NCBI RefSeq assembly: GCF_029168945.1
Contig: NC_083602.1
Coordinates: 76,156,600 to 76,220,599 of the forward strand
Direction: 5' to 3'
DNA from: Cannabis sativa
Taxonomy: Eukaryota > Streptophyta > Magnoliopsida > Rosales > Cannabaceae
DNA: 64,000 nucleotides
The translations under genes and the position numbers were made by a program. Below are positions 45,676-56,951 of this stretch, one piece after another (the stretch's first letter is position 1; the number at the start of each line of letters is the position of its first letter). The notes below the pieces were generated by a model. That model was given only the letters and a program-made list of their open reading frames with translations. It ran no database searches and was not told where the DNA came from.

Positions 45676-48600
45676 ATAGACCATTCATCCAATGATATGT
45701 TTTGAAGCTAATTCGAAATGAATAAGCTAAGAGGAATTAGGATAATTTCGTTTATAAATATATATTTATTTAATTAAAATTTCCAATTTAGAATGAAAAA
45801 TTCTAAATATAAATTTTAATTTAATATTTATAAATTTTACTTAGATGGATATGAAAATAACATGAATTATTTCCATCTTAGTAATAATTTCCAATAAATA
45901 TTTAGAAAAATATTCAATTTAAGTTGTTACAAAATTAATTTAAATTAATTTACAACTCAAATTTAATTTTCTATAAATATATATTGCATTTCGAAAAATT
46001 AAAGTATTCAAGGACACAATTTTCGAAAATGCATGTTAAAATAAAAAATTAATCCTGGAAAAATTATTCTAATTTAATGTTGGTCCAAAATTAATTAACA
46101 AAATTAATTTACAACAAAAAATATAATTTTCCTATTTAATTAAATATATAAGAAAAATTTCAAATATTTAAGTGTGATGATGAAAATCAACTTAAATATT
46201 AATTTTCTATTTAATTAAATACACTAGAAAAATACTTCAAGCAAAAATATCATCTATCTAGATTTTCCTTTGACTAATTCATTCAATTTCTAATAATATA
46301 CTTTAATTCAATTTATTTTAAATTAATCAATAAATGAAAAAATCATTGATTTAAGTTGATCCAAGAATTAATTAAAATAAATAATTAATTTACAACTTAA
46401 TCTATTTTTCAAGATAAATTCAAAATCATCTTGCATTATGAAATGCAATTTCGAAAATTGATTAATAAAATAAAGAAAAATATATTTTACTTCATTTATT
46501 TTAATTAATCATTAAATGAAAAAATCATTGATTTAAGTTGGTCCAAAATTAAAATAAATAATTTACAACTTTAATCTATTTTTCAAATAAAATTCGAAAT
46601 TCCAGCATTTAAGAAATACAATTTCGAAATTTGATTAATAAAATAAAGAAAAAATATATTTTAAAAATTATTTAAATTTAGTTGAAAAAAATAAATTTCA
46701 ACTAAAAATAATTTTCTATTTAATTAAGTGTCATAAAAAAGAAATATTTAAGTATCATGATGAAAATCAACTTAGATATTTAATTTTCAAATTAATTAAA
46801 TGTATTAAATTTAAAAAATAAATAATTAAGTGTAGAGAAGGCTTAATTATTAATCTCTAGTTTAATACTAGGAAAAATATTCTTAAAATAAATTGTACCA
46901 AAATTAATTATTTAAATAATTAATTTTACAATGTATAATATTTTCCTATTTAATATTAGAAATAATAAGTAGTCTAGAAATAACTATCTAGAAAATATCT
47001 TATTTGACTAAGTATCTTTTCCACAAAATTTGAAAAAAATATCTAATTTAAGTTGTATTAGAAAAAAAATCTAGAACTTAAATATTTTCAAATTTAAATT
47101 TAATTAAATATCAAAAATTAAGTTGTAACCACTTAATTTGTAAATATTCCATGTTAAGTTAATATTCGAAAAGATATTAACTTAAAAAAAATATCTAATG
47201 AATCTTAATAACCAATGCCTAAAATTCCTCAACTTAATTTTTTAATTTTAAATCCAAAAGATATTCAGATTTAAGTTGGTTAGTTGTAGATAACTAAATA
47301 TCAACTTAAATAGGAATATTTAATGAAAAATTTAAATTAAGCTTCAGAAAGAATCTAGATGGTTATAATTCTATATTTAATTAAATACAAGAAAATACAT
47401 ATAGTTTAGCTTATAATAAAGAATTCTTTAAACTATAATTTTCTTAAATTAATTTCAAAATAAATGAAATTAATTATGTTGCTAATCAATTTTATTAGGT
47501 TAAACTAGTTTAATTAACCTAGTACAGTCATTCAAATCAGGCAAATGGGCCTTCACAATTGGGGTGGTTCATGTGAGGGGGTGCTGGGTTCAGTATGTCG
47601 TACCCACTACTATGGCTCCCAACTCTCACACAAGGCCCAAAAGAGAGGAATTTAACCTTAAAATGAACAACTGTTATTAATTGAATAAGCCCAAAAAACT
47701 AAATGGGCCTAAATAAAATCTATCAAGAACTATGATATTTTATTTAGCAACAGCAACCTATATGCATCTATAATTGAATTAAACACATAGGCTTACACAG
47801 GCACGCTTTGGATGGGTCCTATCATGTTGCTAGGTCATACACAGATGAAAGAAGATTGTAAATTTACCTGTTACAAATTATTAACTTGACCAAGGGAGTC
47901 ATCAGATCATTAGATCTGGCAAAAAGTAACCATGGCTATTTGCAATCAAGTAATAATAGGTTTTGAAAACTTACAAACAAGCTAAAACACATACTCCTGC
48001 AACAAGGTTAGCTGGATAGTTGGATGTAGGATTTATTTAATTTTAAATAAATAAATAATTTCGAAATTTTTAATTAAATAAAAAAATAATTTTCGAAAAT
48101 TTAAAAAAAAATATTTGAAAAATTCGAAAATTTAAAAATAATTTAAATTTAAAATTAAACCTACAATTTTGAAAAATTAGGTTTCAACCAACCTAAATAT
48201 CATTTCAAAATTTGCTAACTACTTTTAAAAATTAAATGTTATTTTATAAATAAAAATTAAATAAAAAATTAAAAAAGATAAATGAATATCTTTTTTCAGA
48301 TTTTAAATGTAATTTAAATAAATAAAATAACAAAATTTAAAAGTTAGCAAAATATCTTACACATTTTTAAAATTACATGATTATAGTTATCTTATTTTAA
48401 ATTTAAATAAGGTCAAATTATTTAAAAAAAAAAGATAAATTTAAAATATTTAAAATCTGACCTTAAATTTAAAAATAAGATAAGATATAATCAAATTTAA
48501 AAATAAGATAGATTATTAAGCAAATAAGATAGATACTATTTATTTTTAAATTCAAATTACACTAATATCTTGAATTAAATTTAAAAAATATTAAATTAAT

Positions 48601-49043
48601 TCATAACGATAATTAGAATTGAATTAGGAATAGTAATAGTATAAATATAGAACTACACAAAAAATCGGAAGTTAATTCCATGAAAAAGCATGAAAAATCG
48701 AAGAAAAACCAAAAAATTATGAGCTGTACGGACAGTTTTCGCGATCGCAGGAAAATTTCAGCACAACTCCGATTTTTTCGAATCTTCAAAAAATCATAAC
48801 TAATTCAAATTAAATTGAAATTGAGTTCTGTAAAAAAGTAACTTGCTTAATTTTTTCCATACTACCCAATAAAAATAATTCCAAAAACAGAATCGCAATT
48901 ATTTTTCACGAAAAATTCACAAACATCAATCAATCATCAAATAACACTCAATACAACATGATACCATCCAAAAACAAACAAACAATCGTTTTAAAGTCCA
49001 AATTTCTTGCAAGTAAATCAATTACCATGAATCTGAGGCCAGT
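45676..49043 (-). mobile_element. LARD-1 internal domain, 5' half
   Basis: It resumes exactly where 13914 left off (shared ATAGA, then CCATTCATCCAATGATATG). It aligns with 20676-23830 of LARD-2 except that about 820 bp (LARD-2 20755-21576) is missing. About 180 bp near 46320-46500 is duplicated in tandem, and 48190-49043 is unrelated to the LARD-2 counterpart. The body is extremely AT-rich. Next to the 5' LTR the minus strand reads ACTGGCCTCAGATTC, a possible but non-standard primer site. No coding sequence. Confidence 0.8.
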
Positions 49044-50938
49044 TGTTAAAAATTATTTTACCAGGATCTTAGATCTACTCACAAGTATGTTCATTAACAC
49101 CCTAAATATGAACTTTCTAAAACGATGAAATAAACACATATAAAGTTTAGTAAACCTTACATTGGTTGCAGCGGAATAATATGACTCCTTCCGTTCAGAT
49201 ATCTAGCCCTTGATTCCTTTCTGTAGCAGAACATTATCAATATCTGAACCTGGATCTCTTTCTCTGAATCTTTGATGCTGAAACTCCTTCTTGCTGAAAG
49301 TCTTTCTTCACGATCTTCCTCACTATGGTTGAGGTATCACTTGTTGTGTGTGGGCACTAATCTTACACTAAGAATTTCAAAATCTCAATGAGGAAGAGAG
49401 AGAGTGGGTTCGACCAAAGATAGGGAGAGAGAGAGGCTCAGTTTTTTTTTTCTGAATCAGAAGTGTCAGAAGAAAAGTGTAATTTTCCTGAAGCCTTCAC
49501 TATCTATTTATAGCATTCCACTAGGGTTAAGTTTGAATTATTTGGTATTAAAATAATGAAAATATCAGTTTAAATTTCCTACAAAAGTGGCCGGCCCTGC
49601 TTAGTGGATTTGGGCCTCACTTTTTGCAATTTTGCAGTTTTATCTTTTTTGCATCTGATTTTCTCAAAAACGCCAATTTTCTAATTCAACCATTTAAATG
49701 TCAATTCTAACTATTTAATAACTATAAATAATCATTAAATAATATTGTCATTTATCATATTTATTAATTGAGCCATACAAAGTATCATAATTAACAAATA
49801 TGCCCCTAAAACTCTTTCTTTACAATTTCGCCCTTACTTAGTGAAAAATTCACAAATAGACATAGTCTAATTTGAGAATTATAATTGATTAATCAAAACC
49901 AATTACATGAGTCTTACAAGCAATATTATCTCAACTAGTGCGGGGACCATGGGTCTATATAACCGAGCTTCCAATAAGTAGATCAAGAATTTAGCACTAA
50001 AATTCACTAACTTATTAATTCTTCGTTGAATCCACGCATAGAACTTAGAATTGCACTCTCAGTACATAGAATGCTCTATATGTTCCACCATATAGACACA
50101 TCATTAGTTATCCATTGTTATAATCCTAATGTGATCAATGATCCTCTATATGAATGATCTACACTGTAAAGGGATTAGATTACCGTTACACCCTACAATG
50201 TTTATTCCTTAAAACACTTAACCCCGTATAAATGATATTTCAGCTTATGTGAAATGAGTACTCCACCATTTATGTTCGTTTGGTCAAGCTCGAAGGAGAT
50301 CATCCTTTGCTTACTATTCGCCAGATAGAAGCTATCGATTTCATGTTTATGATAGCGCTCCCACTCAATTGAACTACCGTGTTCCCAAAATGTACGTATC
50401 ACCCTGACCTAAAAGTAGGCTTAACTAACAAATCAAAGAACACGTATAGCCTTTCAAGATTGAGTCTAATCATAACAGGATTAAGATCATTTGATCTAGG
50501 ATCAACTAGGCGATATTGACTTGAATAGATATTACGGTAAGTTTAATAAATCTAAGTCAAAGTTCAATATCGGTCCCTTCCGATGCATACTCCATGCATC
50601 CAACCTGAGCTTTACTTTAACCAATGCTCTGGAAAGAACATAGCATTTCTCCAAATGCAAGTAAACTCTGTTGTAGATTATCATATCAGTAAAACCCTAT
50701 GTCTGATAAATCTAGGAAACTTTATTCACATAGTCATGTTTACTTTCCAATGTGTTGACAGCACAATAAACAGGATCAAGTATGTGAAAAGGGTTTCAGA
50801 TGAATTCATACATTATGTACATATAATTATGAAATAAATCATGTGAACCATGCAACATTAAATGTTATTTCTGATCTATATTAATAAATAAATCTGATTA
50901 TATTGAAATGAGTTTTATTTAGGGCATAAAACCCAACA
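49044..50938 (-). repeat. LARD-1 5' LTR
   Basis: 1895 bp. The inner end is TGTTAAAAATTATT instead of TGTTGGAAAT; the outer end is the canonical AAAACCCAACA followed by the GCTCC duplication. Confidence 0.93.
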
Positions 50939-50943
50939 GCTCC

Positions 50944-51447
50944 AGTTTACGGTATGAGTATTTTTGCATTATTTTACTTGTAAATATTGAGTATTTTTAT
51001 TCAAGTTTTTAGTGGGTTTTATGAATAAATATTTGTTCAAATGTTTGGTGGGATTTTGGTAAAACTTAGTATTTGTTTAAGTATTTAGTGTGTTTTGGAT
51101 AAAGGGATAATATTTATTTAAGTTTTTAGTGGAGCTTGGGTAAATACTTAGTAGTACTTGAAAAGTGCTTCAGTAAGGTTAATATTTTGCTTAGGGATTG
51201 TTTCATTTACTTTACTTGATATTATATATGTATATAAATCTATACATGTCCATATATATTGATTGTTTTGTTTGTATATGTAAATGAAGAATATTTTAAG
51301 ACACGCTTTTTTTTAATCTCCACATTGGGTTTGGGCTATATTTTGTTGTCACATGAGACACATTCAATTTAAGTATAGATATTAATATTTGACTTTTTTG
51401 AATGGTCAGGATTGAATTCTTCTCAATTTACTTTTGCTATTCATTAG
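50944..51447. other. Spacer or intron between the LARD-1 insertion site and MULE exon
   Basis: The AGTTTACG/GTATGAG junction at the left end could be a splice donor belonging to the ATG-containing stretch at 9642-9672. The rest is T-rich with GTTTAGTGGG-type repeats (ATTTAGTGTG, TTTTAGTGGA at 51005-51140), and ends in a T-rich tract before CATTAG (AG 51446-51447). It may be the first intron of the MULE gene. Confidence 0.4.
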
Positions 51448-54100
51448 AAAAGAGGATGTGTAGATCATTTTGATGGTTGTAAACTAGATTGCTTTGGCAA
51501 GGCTAACTTGGAAAGATTGGTTAGTGAGCTTGGATATGTGCTTCCCATTGGGTTTTGGTTGAGACCGAAAGGAGAGACATTGAAACATGGCAAGAGACTG
51601 CTCACAGAACAAGATGTGGCTGATATGTTACATGATATGCTTATTAGGAATTACAGGTTTGTTGATGTGTACCTCATTATGCCAGAGAAGATCTATGAAT
51701 TTGAAAATGAGATTGTTGATGCTCTAGAGGAAATACTCGAAGAGGAACCAGCTGCCAGTCAACTTACAAAGCAAAGTCAGGCCCAATTTAAGCTTGGTTC
51801 GGGCCAAACTTCAAGCCATAAAAATAGTGAAGCCCAATTTGAACATTATTTGGACCAAACTTCAAGCTATAGTGAAGCACATTATGGCATTAGTGCACCT
51901 GAAGCCCAAGCTGAGACTGATTTGATTCAAACCAATGATGAGGCAAAGCTTGAGGATGATGATGAATTTGTTGAAGAAGAGTATGCTTTAGATGAGGGGG
52001 AATTACGACAACAAGATGAAAACATTACAAATTCTAGCCAATGGTGGGGTCCAGTGAATAATGTTTGCAATAGAGGTGATGAGGCACAATTTGATTGTGC
52101 TTATGTTTCTGAAGATGATTTAAGAAGTTTAAACAGTGATACAAATGATGATGATGGATCGAAAAGGAAGGGAAGAAAGGAGTACTACCCGAAAGTGGAT
52201 TGGAAAGACTTTAAGTTTGAACCCTATTTAGAGTTTGCATGTGTGACACAGCTAAGAGAAGCATTGGTGGAGCACTTTATACATAATAACAAAGAGTTCA
52301 AATATGTAATGAATGATCAAGTTAGAGTGAAAGCTGTTTGTAAGGCACCTGGTTGCAAGTGGAGTTTATATGCTCGGGTTTAGAAAAAAGACAATACAAC
52401 TTTCATGGTGAATACATGTGAGAATGTTCATGATTGTGGGATTGTTTTTGATAATGAACATATCACTGGGGCTTGGTTGGCTAAGCACTTTCTCGACCAC
52501 TTTAGAATGAACCTCAATATGTCTTACAGTAACTTTAATGAGCTGACTGCGAAAACTAAATTCTCAAACACAACCAGGTGGATGTTTTATAATGCAAGGA
52601 GAAAAGCAAAATCAATGCTTGAAGGATCAATGAAAGAACAATTTGCTATTTTAGAGGATTACTGCAAGTAAATTATACAACAAAATCCATGGAGCACAAC
52701 AATTATTAAAAGCAATATTGTCAACAATAAAAGATTGTTTGAGAGGGTTTATATCTGCTTGAAAGCTTGTAAGGATGGGTTTAAGGCTTGTAGACCACAG
52801 ATAGGGCTAGATGGGTGCTTTCTTAAAGGATATTGCAAAGGTATTCTTCTTGCTGCTATTGGTATTGATGCAAATAATTCAATGTTTCCAATTGCCTATG
52901 CTGTTTGTGAAAAAGAAAATACAAATACTTGGAACTGGTTTTTAAAGTTGTTAAAAGAGAATTTGAATGTGACTGACCCTACAAGATTTACTACGATCAG
53001 TGATAGGAAGAAGGGACTTGAAAATGCTTTAGGATCTCTCTTTGAAGGTGGAGAGATCAGATTTTGTGCCAGGCATTTACATGCCAACTTTAAGAAGGAG
53101 TTTCCTGGTCTTCTATTAAAACAAAAGTTGTGGGCTTGTGCTAAAGCCACCACACCAGAAGATTTCACAAGAAAGATGGCTGAATTGAAAGAAATAAATG
53201 AAAAGGCCTATGAATGGTTGAAGAAGAAGGCTCCGACCGAATGGAGGAAGTCGCATTTTAGATTCCATACAAAATGTGACATGCTATTGAACAATCTATG
53301 TGAGAGTTTCAATGCTGCAATATTAGATGCAAGGGACAAGCCTATCATTTCTTTGTTGGAAAAAATCAAATTTTGGTTGATCTCTATGTTATGTAAGAGA
53401 AGGGAGAGTATTCATAAATGGAAGCATCCTGTTGGGAAACGCATTTGGGATATTATAGAGAGCCGTAAGAATGTCGCCAAATATTATTTTTGTACGATGG
53501 CAGATGGCAGCCACATTCCAAGTTAACTTTCTTGATCAACAAAGTTTAACAGTCAACTTAACTAAAGGAGAATGTACTTGTAGAGGTTACCAACTAACTG
53601 GGATCCCATGTGGCCATGCATTAGCATGTATCTAGAGTGCCAAACTAAATTTATATGATTTTGTTGATGACTGTTACAAGAAAGAAGCCTTCCAAGCTCA
53701 ATATGCTAGTGTTATTCAGCCAATGCCTAGATCTGATCATTGGCCGCAACGTGGATTAAATCCTATTTACCCTCCAGCTGAATCAAACTTACCTGGGAAA
53801 CCAAAGAAAGCTAGAAGAAAGGAACATGATGAACCTGCCCCAAATGTAATTAAAACAAGAAGGTTTGGCCAACCTAACCATTGCAGCAATTGTAAGCAAG
53901 CAGGGCACTCATGTGTAACTTGCAAGAATTCAGCTACAACACAGGTATTTCTTGTTCAAACAACTTTGTTTATTTCAATGGAATTTTATTTCTTCAAGTA
54001 TTAATTTGTGTTATTTTGTACTATAGCCTGTTGTATGAAAGAAAAGGGGAAGACCACCACTAAAAAATCCACATCCTCAATGGTCTCAATGCAGCCTCTA
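51448..54100 (+). pseudogene. MuDR-type (MULE) transposase gene, degraded
   Basis: In order: a PB1-like N-terminal domain (KRGCVDHFDGCKLDCFGKAN), an acidic linker, and a MuDR DNA-binding domain (VKAVCKAPGCKWSLYARV). The MULE transposase core has acidic residues in IGLDGCFLKG and TTISDRKKG, the CARHLHANF motif, and NNLCESFNAAI. A SWIM zinc finger (CTCRGYQLTGIPCGHALAC), a CCHC knuckle (CSNCKQAGHSCVTC), then after a probable intron (about 53945-54027) an AT-hook-like KKRGRPPLK end. Breaks are TAG 52381-52383, TAA 52669-52671, a 1-base frameshift near 53515, a TAG right after the SWIM finger (53632-53634) and a TGA near 54037. No terminal inverted repeats were found. Not functional. Confidence 0.85.
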
Positions 54101-54705
54101 TGATGGTGTTGGACGCTTCAGCCAATGGAGCCATTCTTTTCAAGTCTTACAATGAAGCTTTTGAGATCTTGGAAAGGATAGCTAGCAACAACTATCAATG
54201 GTCAACTAATAGAGCTCCTACAAGTCGAAAAGTAGCGGGTATTCTTGAAGTAGATGCTTTGACAGCTCTAATTGCTCAAATGGCTTCAATGACCAACATT
54301 TTGAAGAACATGAATATGGGAGGAAGTGTACAACCAGCTGCTACCATTCAAAGGGCAGAAATTTCTTGCGTGTATTGTGGTGATGGACATACTTTTGAGA
54401 ATCGCCCTTCAAATCTAGCTTCAGTTTGCTATGTGGGTAACCAGAATTTCAACTGCAACAACAATTCATACTCAAACTCCTACAATCCAGCATGGAAGCA
54501 CCATCCGAATTTTTCATGGGGAGGTCAAGGAGCAAGTTCAAGTGGAGCACAAGCACTAGGAAAACAAACATTTCCATGGGGATTTTCTCAACAACCAAGA
54601 CCTCAACAACCACACCAACCTCTACACTCTCAAACAAGTTCTTTGAAGAGTTTAATGAGAGACTATATGGCCAAGAATGATGCTGTAATTCAGAGCCAGC
54701 TACTA
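54100..54705 (+). pseudogene. Athila-type gag fragment
   Basis: About 200 open codons (VLDASANGAILFKSYNEAFE, then EILERIASNNYQW, EVDALTALIAQM, SCVYCGDGHTFENRPSN, SYNPAWKHHPNFSWG, MRDYMAKNDAVIQSQ) match the C-terminal half of gag from Athila-lineage gypsy elements. It begins directly behind the MULE transposase end and stops at the start of the next DNA element, with no LTR, protease or polymerase around it. It is either captured by the MULE or a leftover of a nested insertion. Confidence 0.75.
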
Positions 54706-55330
54706 GAAAATAGATTTTTAGCGACTAGATTTTTAACGACTAAAATAATTTAGTCACTGAAACTTAGTTTTTACGACTAATATTTAGTCGCAGATATTTT
54801 TTGTCATAAGACAATGTTTAATTGGAACCAAAAATTATTAACGACTAATTGTTAGTCATTGCTTGTTATTTTTAGTGACTAAATTTGTACTAAGTCACAA
54901 AACTTTGGCGCCAAATTAATACTTGTGACAGGAGTACTAATTTTCAGCGATTAAAATTATTTAGTTACTAAAATTCTATATTTTGTGACTAATAAATAGT
55001 CAGCAAAAAAAATCTGTTGTTAGAATTGAAAACTATTTCTATGTTATTTGTTAAACGATCAGCAAATATGGTAGCTCATAACTGTGCAAGAGCTTCTATA
55101 TTTTTTCCTGGTTGTATCTTCGATATGGAGTCTGTTCCATTTGACTTGCTACCTTCTTTGGTAGCGAATTTTAATGGTTAATAAAAATGCATTTTCCATT
55201 CAAAAAAAAATAGTCAGCAAAAGTTAATGATTTTTTAACCACTAAACAATTAGTCGCCAAAAAGATTGTAGTTGTAATTATTGATGATTTATATTTAGAA
55301 CTATTTGTTTAGTCACGATAAATATAATAT
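54704..55330. mobile_element. Non-autonomous DNA transposon remnant with TTTAGCGACTA repeats
   Basis: It starts CTACTAGAAAATAG and continues with many direct and inverted copies of AGCGACTA / TTTAGTCGC (54720-54800, 54840-54900, 55225-55320), a pattern typical of CACTA-like subterminal regions. The second end was not found. It carries a LINE insertion at 55009-55210. Confidence 0.45.
55009..55210 (+). mobile_element. 5'-truncated LINE (L1-type) 3' end
   Basis: The last about 40 codons of an L1 RNase H region (SANMVAHNCARAS ... DLLPSLVANFNG, stop), a short 3' UTR (AATAAAAATGC) and an A9 tail. A 12-bp duplication TAGTCAGCAAAA flanks it (54997-55008 and 55211-55222), as expected of target-primed reverse transcription. 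Confidence 0.85.
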
Positions 55331-56661
55331 TAACCTATTATATTTTTAAGATATTTTGTAACTTATAAAAATTTAGTTGATATCTCTTAAAAAAAATTAG
55401 TTGGTAAAAGAATATTACACTTGTGAAACTATGACAAAAAATGTATGAAAATAAATTTTAATTATTGACATAGATAAATATAAATATTTTATATATATTG
55501 AGTAATTTTTTTTAGATACTGAATTTTATTTTATTTAAAGATATGATAAATTTAAAATAATAAAATAATTTAATATATAACATTTAGATATTTCATAAGA
55601 TAAAATAAATCAATACTTATTTTTTTTTTATTAATTTTTAAAGTATTATTTATATTTTTTATTAATTTTTTTTAAAATACTGATAATTAGTTAGCTATAT
55701 ATGTATATTTATTTATATTTATGTATGAAATATATATAAATTAAATATTATTCAATGATATTGAATTCAAACAGAATAACTATTAAAACAAAATTAACTT
55801 AAATATTATAAATTAAAATTTTAAAATTAATTATTAATATAATATTTAAAAAAATTTAATTAAGTAAAACACAAATAGTTTATTAAAAAATATATTTTTA
55901 TGTGTTGCCCAATTTTGACAATAGAATCGAGGAATTATTAGCCGAAGAAGATCATGTCTAGTCAACAACAATAAAATGATAAGAGAAATGATAAGGGACA
56001 CCTTTTATGGTCTCAAATACTAAAAAGATGACATACTGTTATTGATGCAAATTTATAAGTTTTACATATTTTAATTTATTAGTATATCTAGCATTTCTAA
56101 TAGCGACAACATTAATAATTACCAAAATATTGTTATTGTGATAAATGTATAAAAAATACAATTTATTTATTATTATACTAAATTCAAATTAAAAATGGTT
56201 TTGTGAAATTTTTTTAGAGGAAAGCTAAAAAAACTGAGTGCTCCCGCACTTATCTTCCCTCCTTGGGCATAACTTTTCTCACGTTACTCCATAACTATTT
56301 TTTCAAAAAAAGTAGTTTCAGGTAAATTCTATCTCAAAGAAGGAACGAATTCGATATAGGCTATGAGCTTTGCGATAACGGAAATTGACAGGATATATGA
56401 TGGGCTTCGACGAGGATTCGGTATATTGATTTTCCCCCAAATTCTGAATTTTTTTCCCGTCGTTCAAGTTTCAACTTGGTTATTAGTTTTAAGTGGTTCT
56501 TGCTTCCTAACCCTAATTTGTGTGTGTGTGTGTGTGTTTTTAAGCTGTATTTTTATTATTGTAAATGTAGCTTGAATCTTTTTATAGGGGATTTATATGA
56601 CATTTTTCTTTAAGTTAAGTTTTGTTTTGATATGTCTAGTAATTTTATTGTTACATGTTAG
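55331..56661. other. AT-rich spacer, no gene recognised
   Basis: 55331-56230 is AT-rich without motif or long open frame. 56230-56660 is more mixed and includes a (TG)n run (about 56519-56537). An open stretch at 56363-56575 has no recognisable domain and I do not call it a gene. Confidence 0.6.
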
Positions 56662-56951
56662 GATTGGGAGCAAAAATTGTGGACCAAAGAGGTAAACAAT
56701 GTGGGATCTAGGCTTACTCGATTACAATTGCGAGCCAGCTAGGTCTTCCGAAGAGAAGGTATATGAAGTGGTGCTTAAACAAGTTGTTCTGGTTCGAGAA
56801 CAGAGGAAACACAAAGAGGCAAATTTGGACTTGAATCCACCCACCATTCAAATTGATGGAACCACCAATTGGGATCTCTTGAATGAAACTTATGAATTAT
56901 GATTGTTGTGCTGAAGTCTGTGATGAATATGCGCTAAGACTTTTTATCTGG
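56662..56951 (+). pseudogene. PSY (pseudogene): Phytoene synthase exon fragment, frameshifted
   Basis: The middle encodes SSEEKVYEVVLKQVVLVREQ ... NWDLLNETYE. Further recognisable pieces in two other frames resemble the CGEVCAEYA and KTFYLG blocks, the N-terminal part of mature plant phytoene synthase (first step of carotenoid synthesis in plastids). At least two frameshifts lie between 56895 and 56945, and the upstream part (56662-56740) is in yet another frame. The edges look like real splice sites (GTTAG acceptor, CTGG/GTACTT donor), so this was an exon of a real gene and not a processed copy. I found none of the later conserved PSY exons before 58926. Confidence 0.7.

Larger units (their letters stand above)
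9673..50938 (-). mobile_element. LARD-1: non-coding LTR retroelement, split by a nested Tat element
   Basis: Two LTRs of about 1.89 kb (9673-11561 and 49044-50938) sit inside an exact 5-bp target duplication GCTCC (9668-9672 and 50939-50943). Termini are TGTTGG-like and CCAACA. The orientation follows from the polypurine-like tract on the minus strand next to 11561 (GCAAGTGGGAGTTT directly before TGTTGG). After removing the nested Tat element (13915-45675 plus one ATAGA copy) the internal domain is about 5.7 kb and contains no recognisable gag or pol. This fits a large retrotransposon derivative (LARD) that must borrow proteins from a coding relative, probably copia-like as judged by the LTR ends. 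Confidence 0.85.

Noticed and set aside
56662..56951. Functional phytoene synthase gene
   Set aside because: Several frameshifts and no later PSY exons before the next element.
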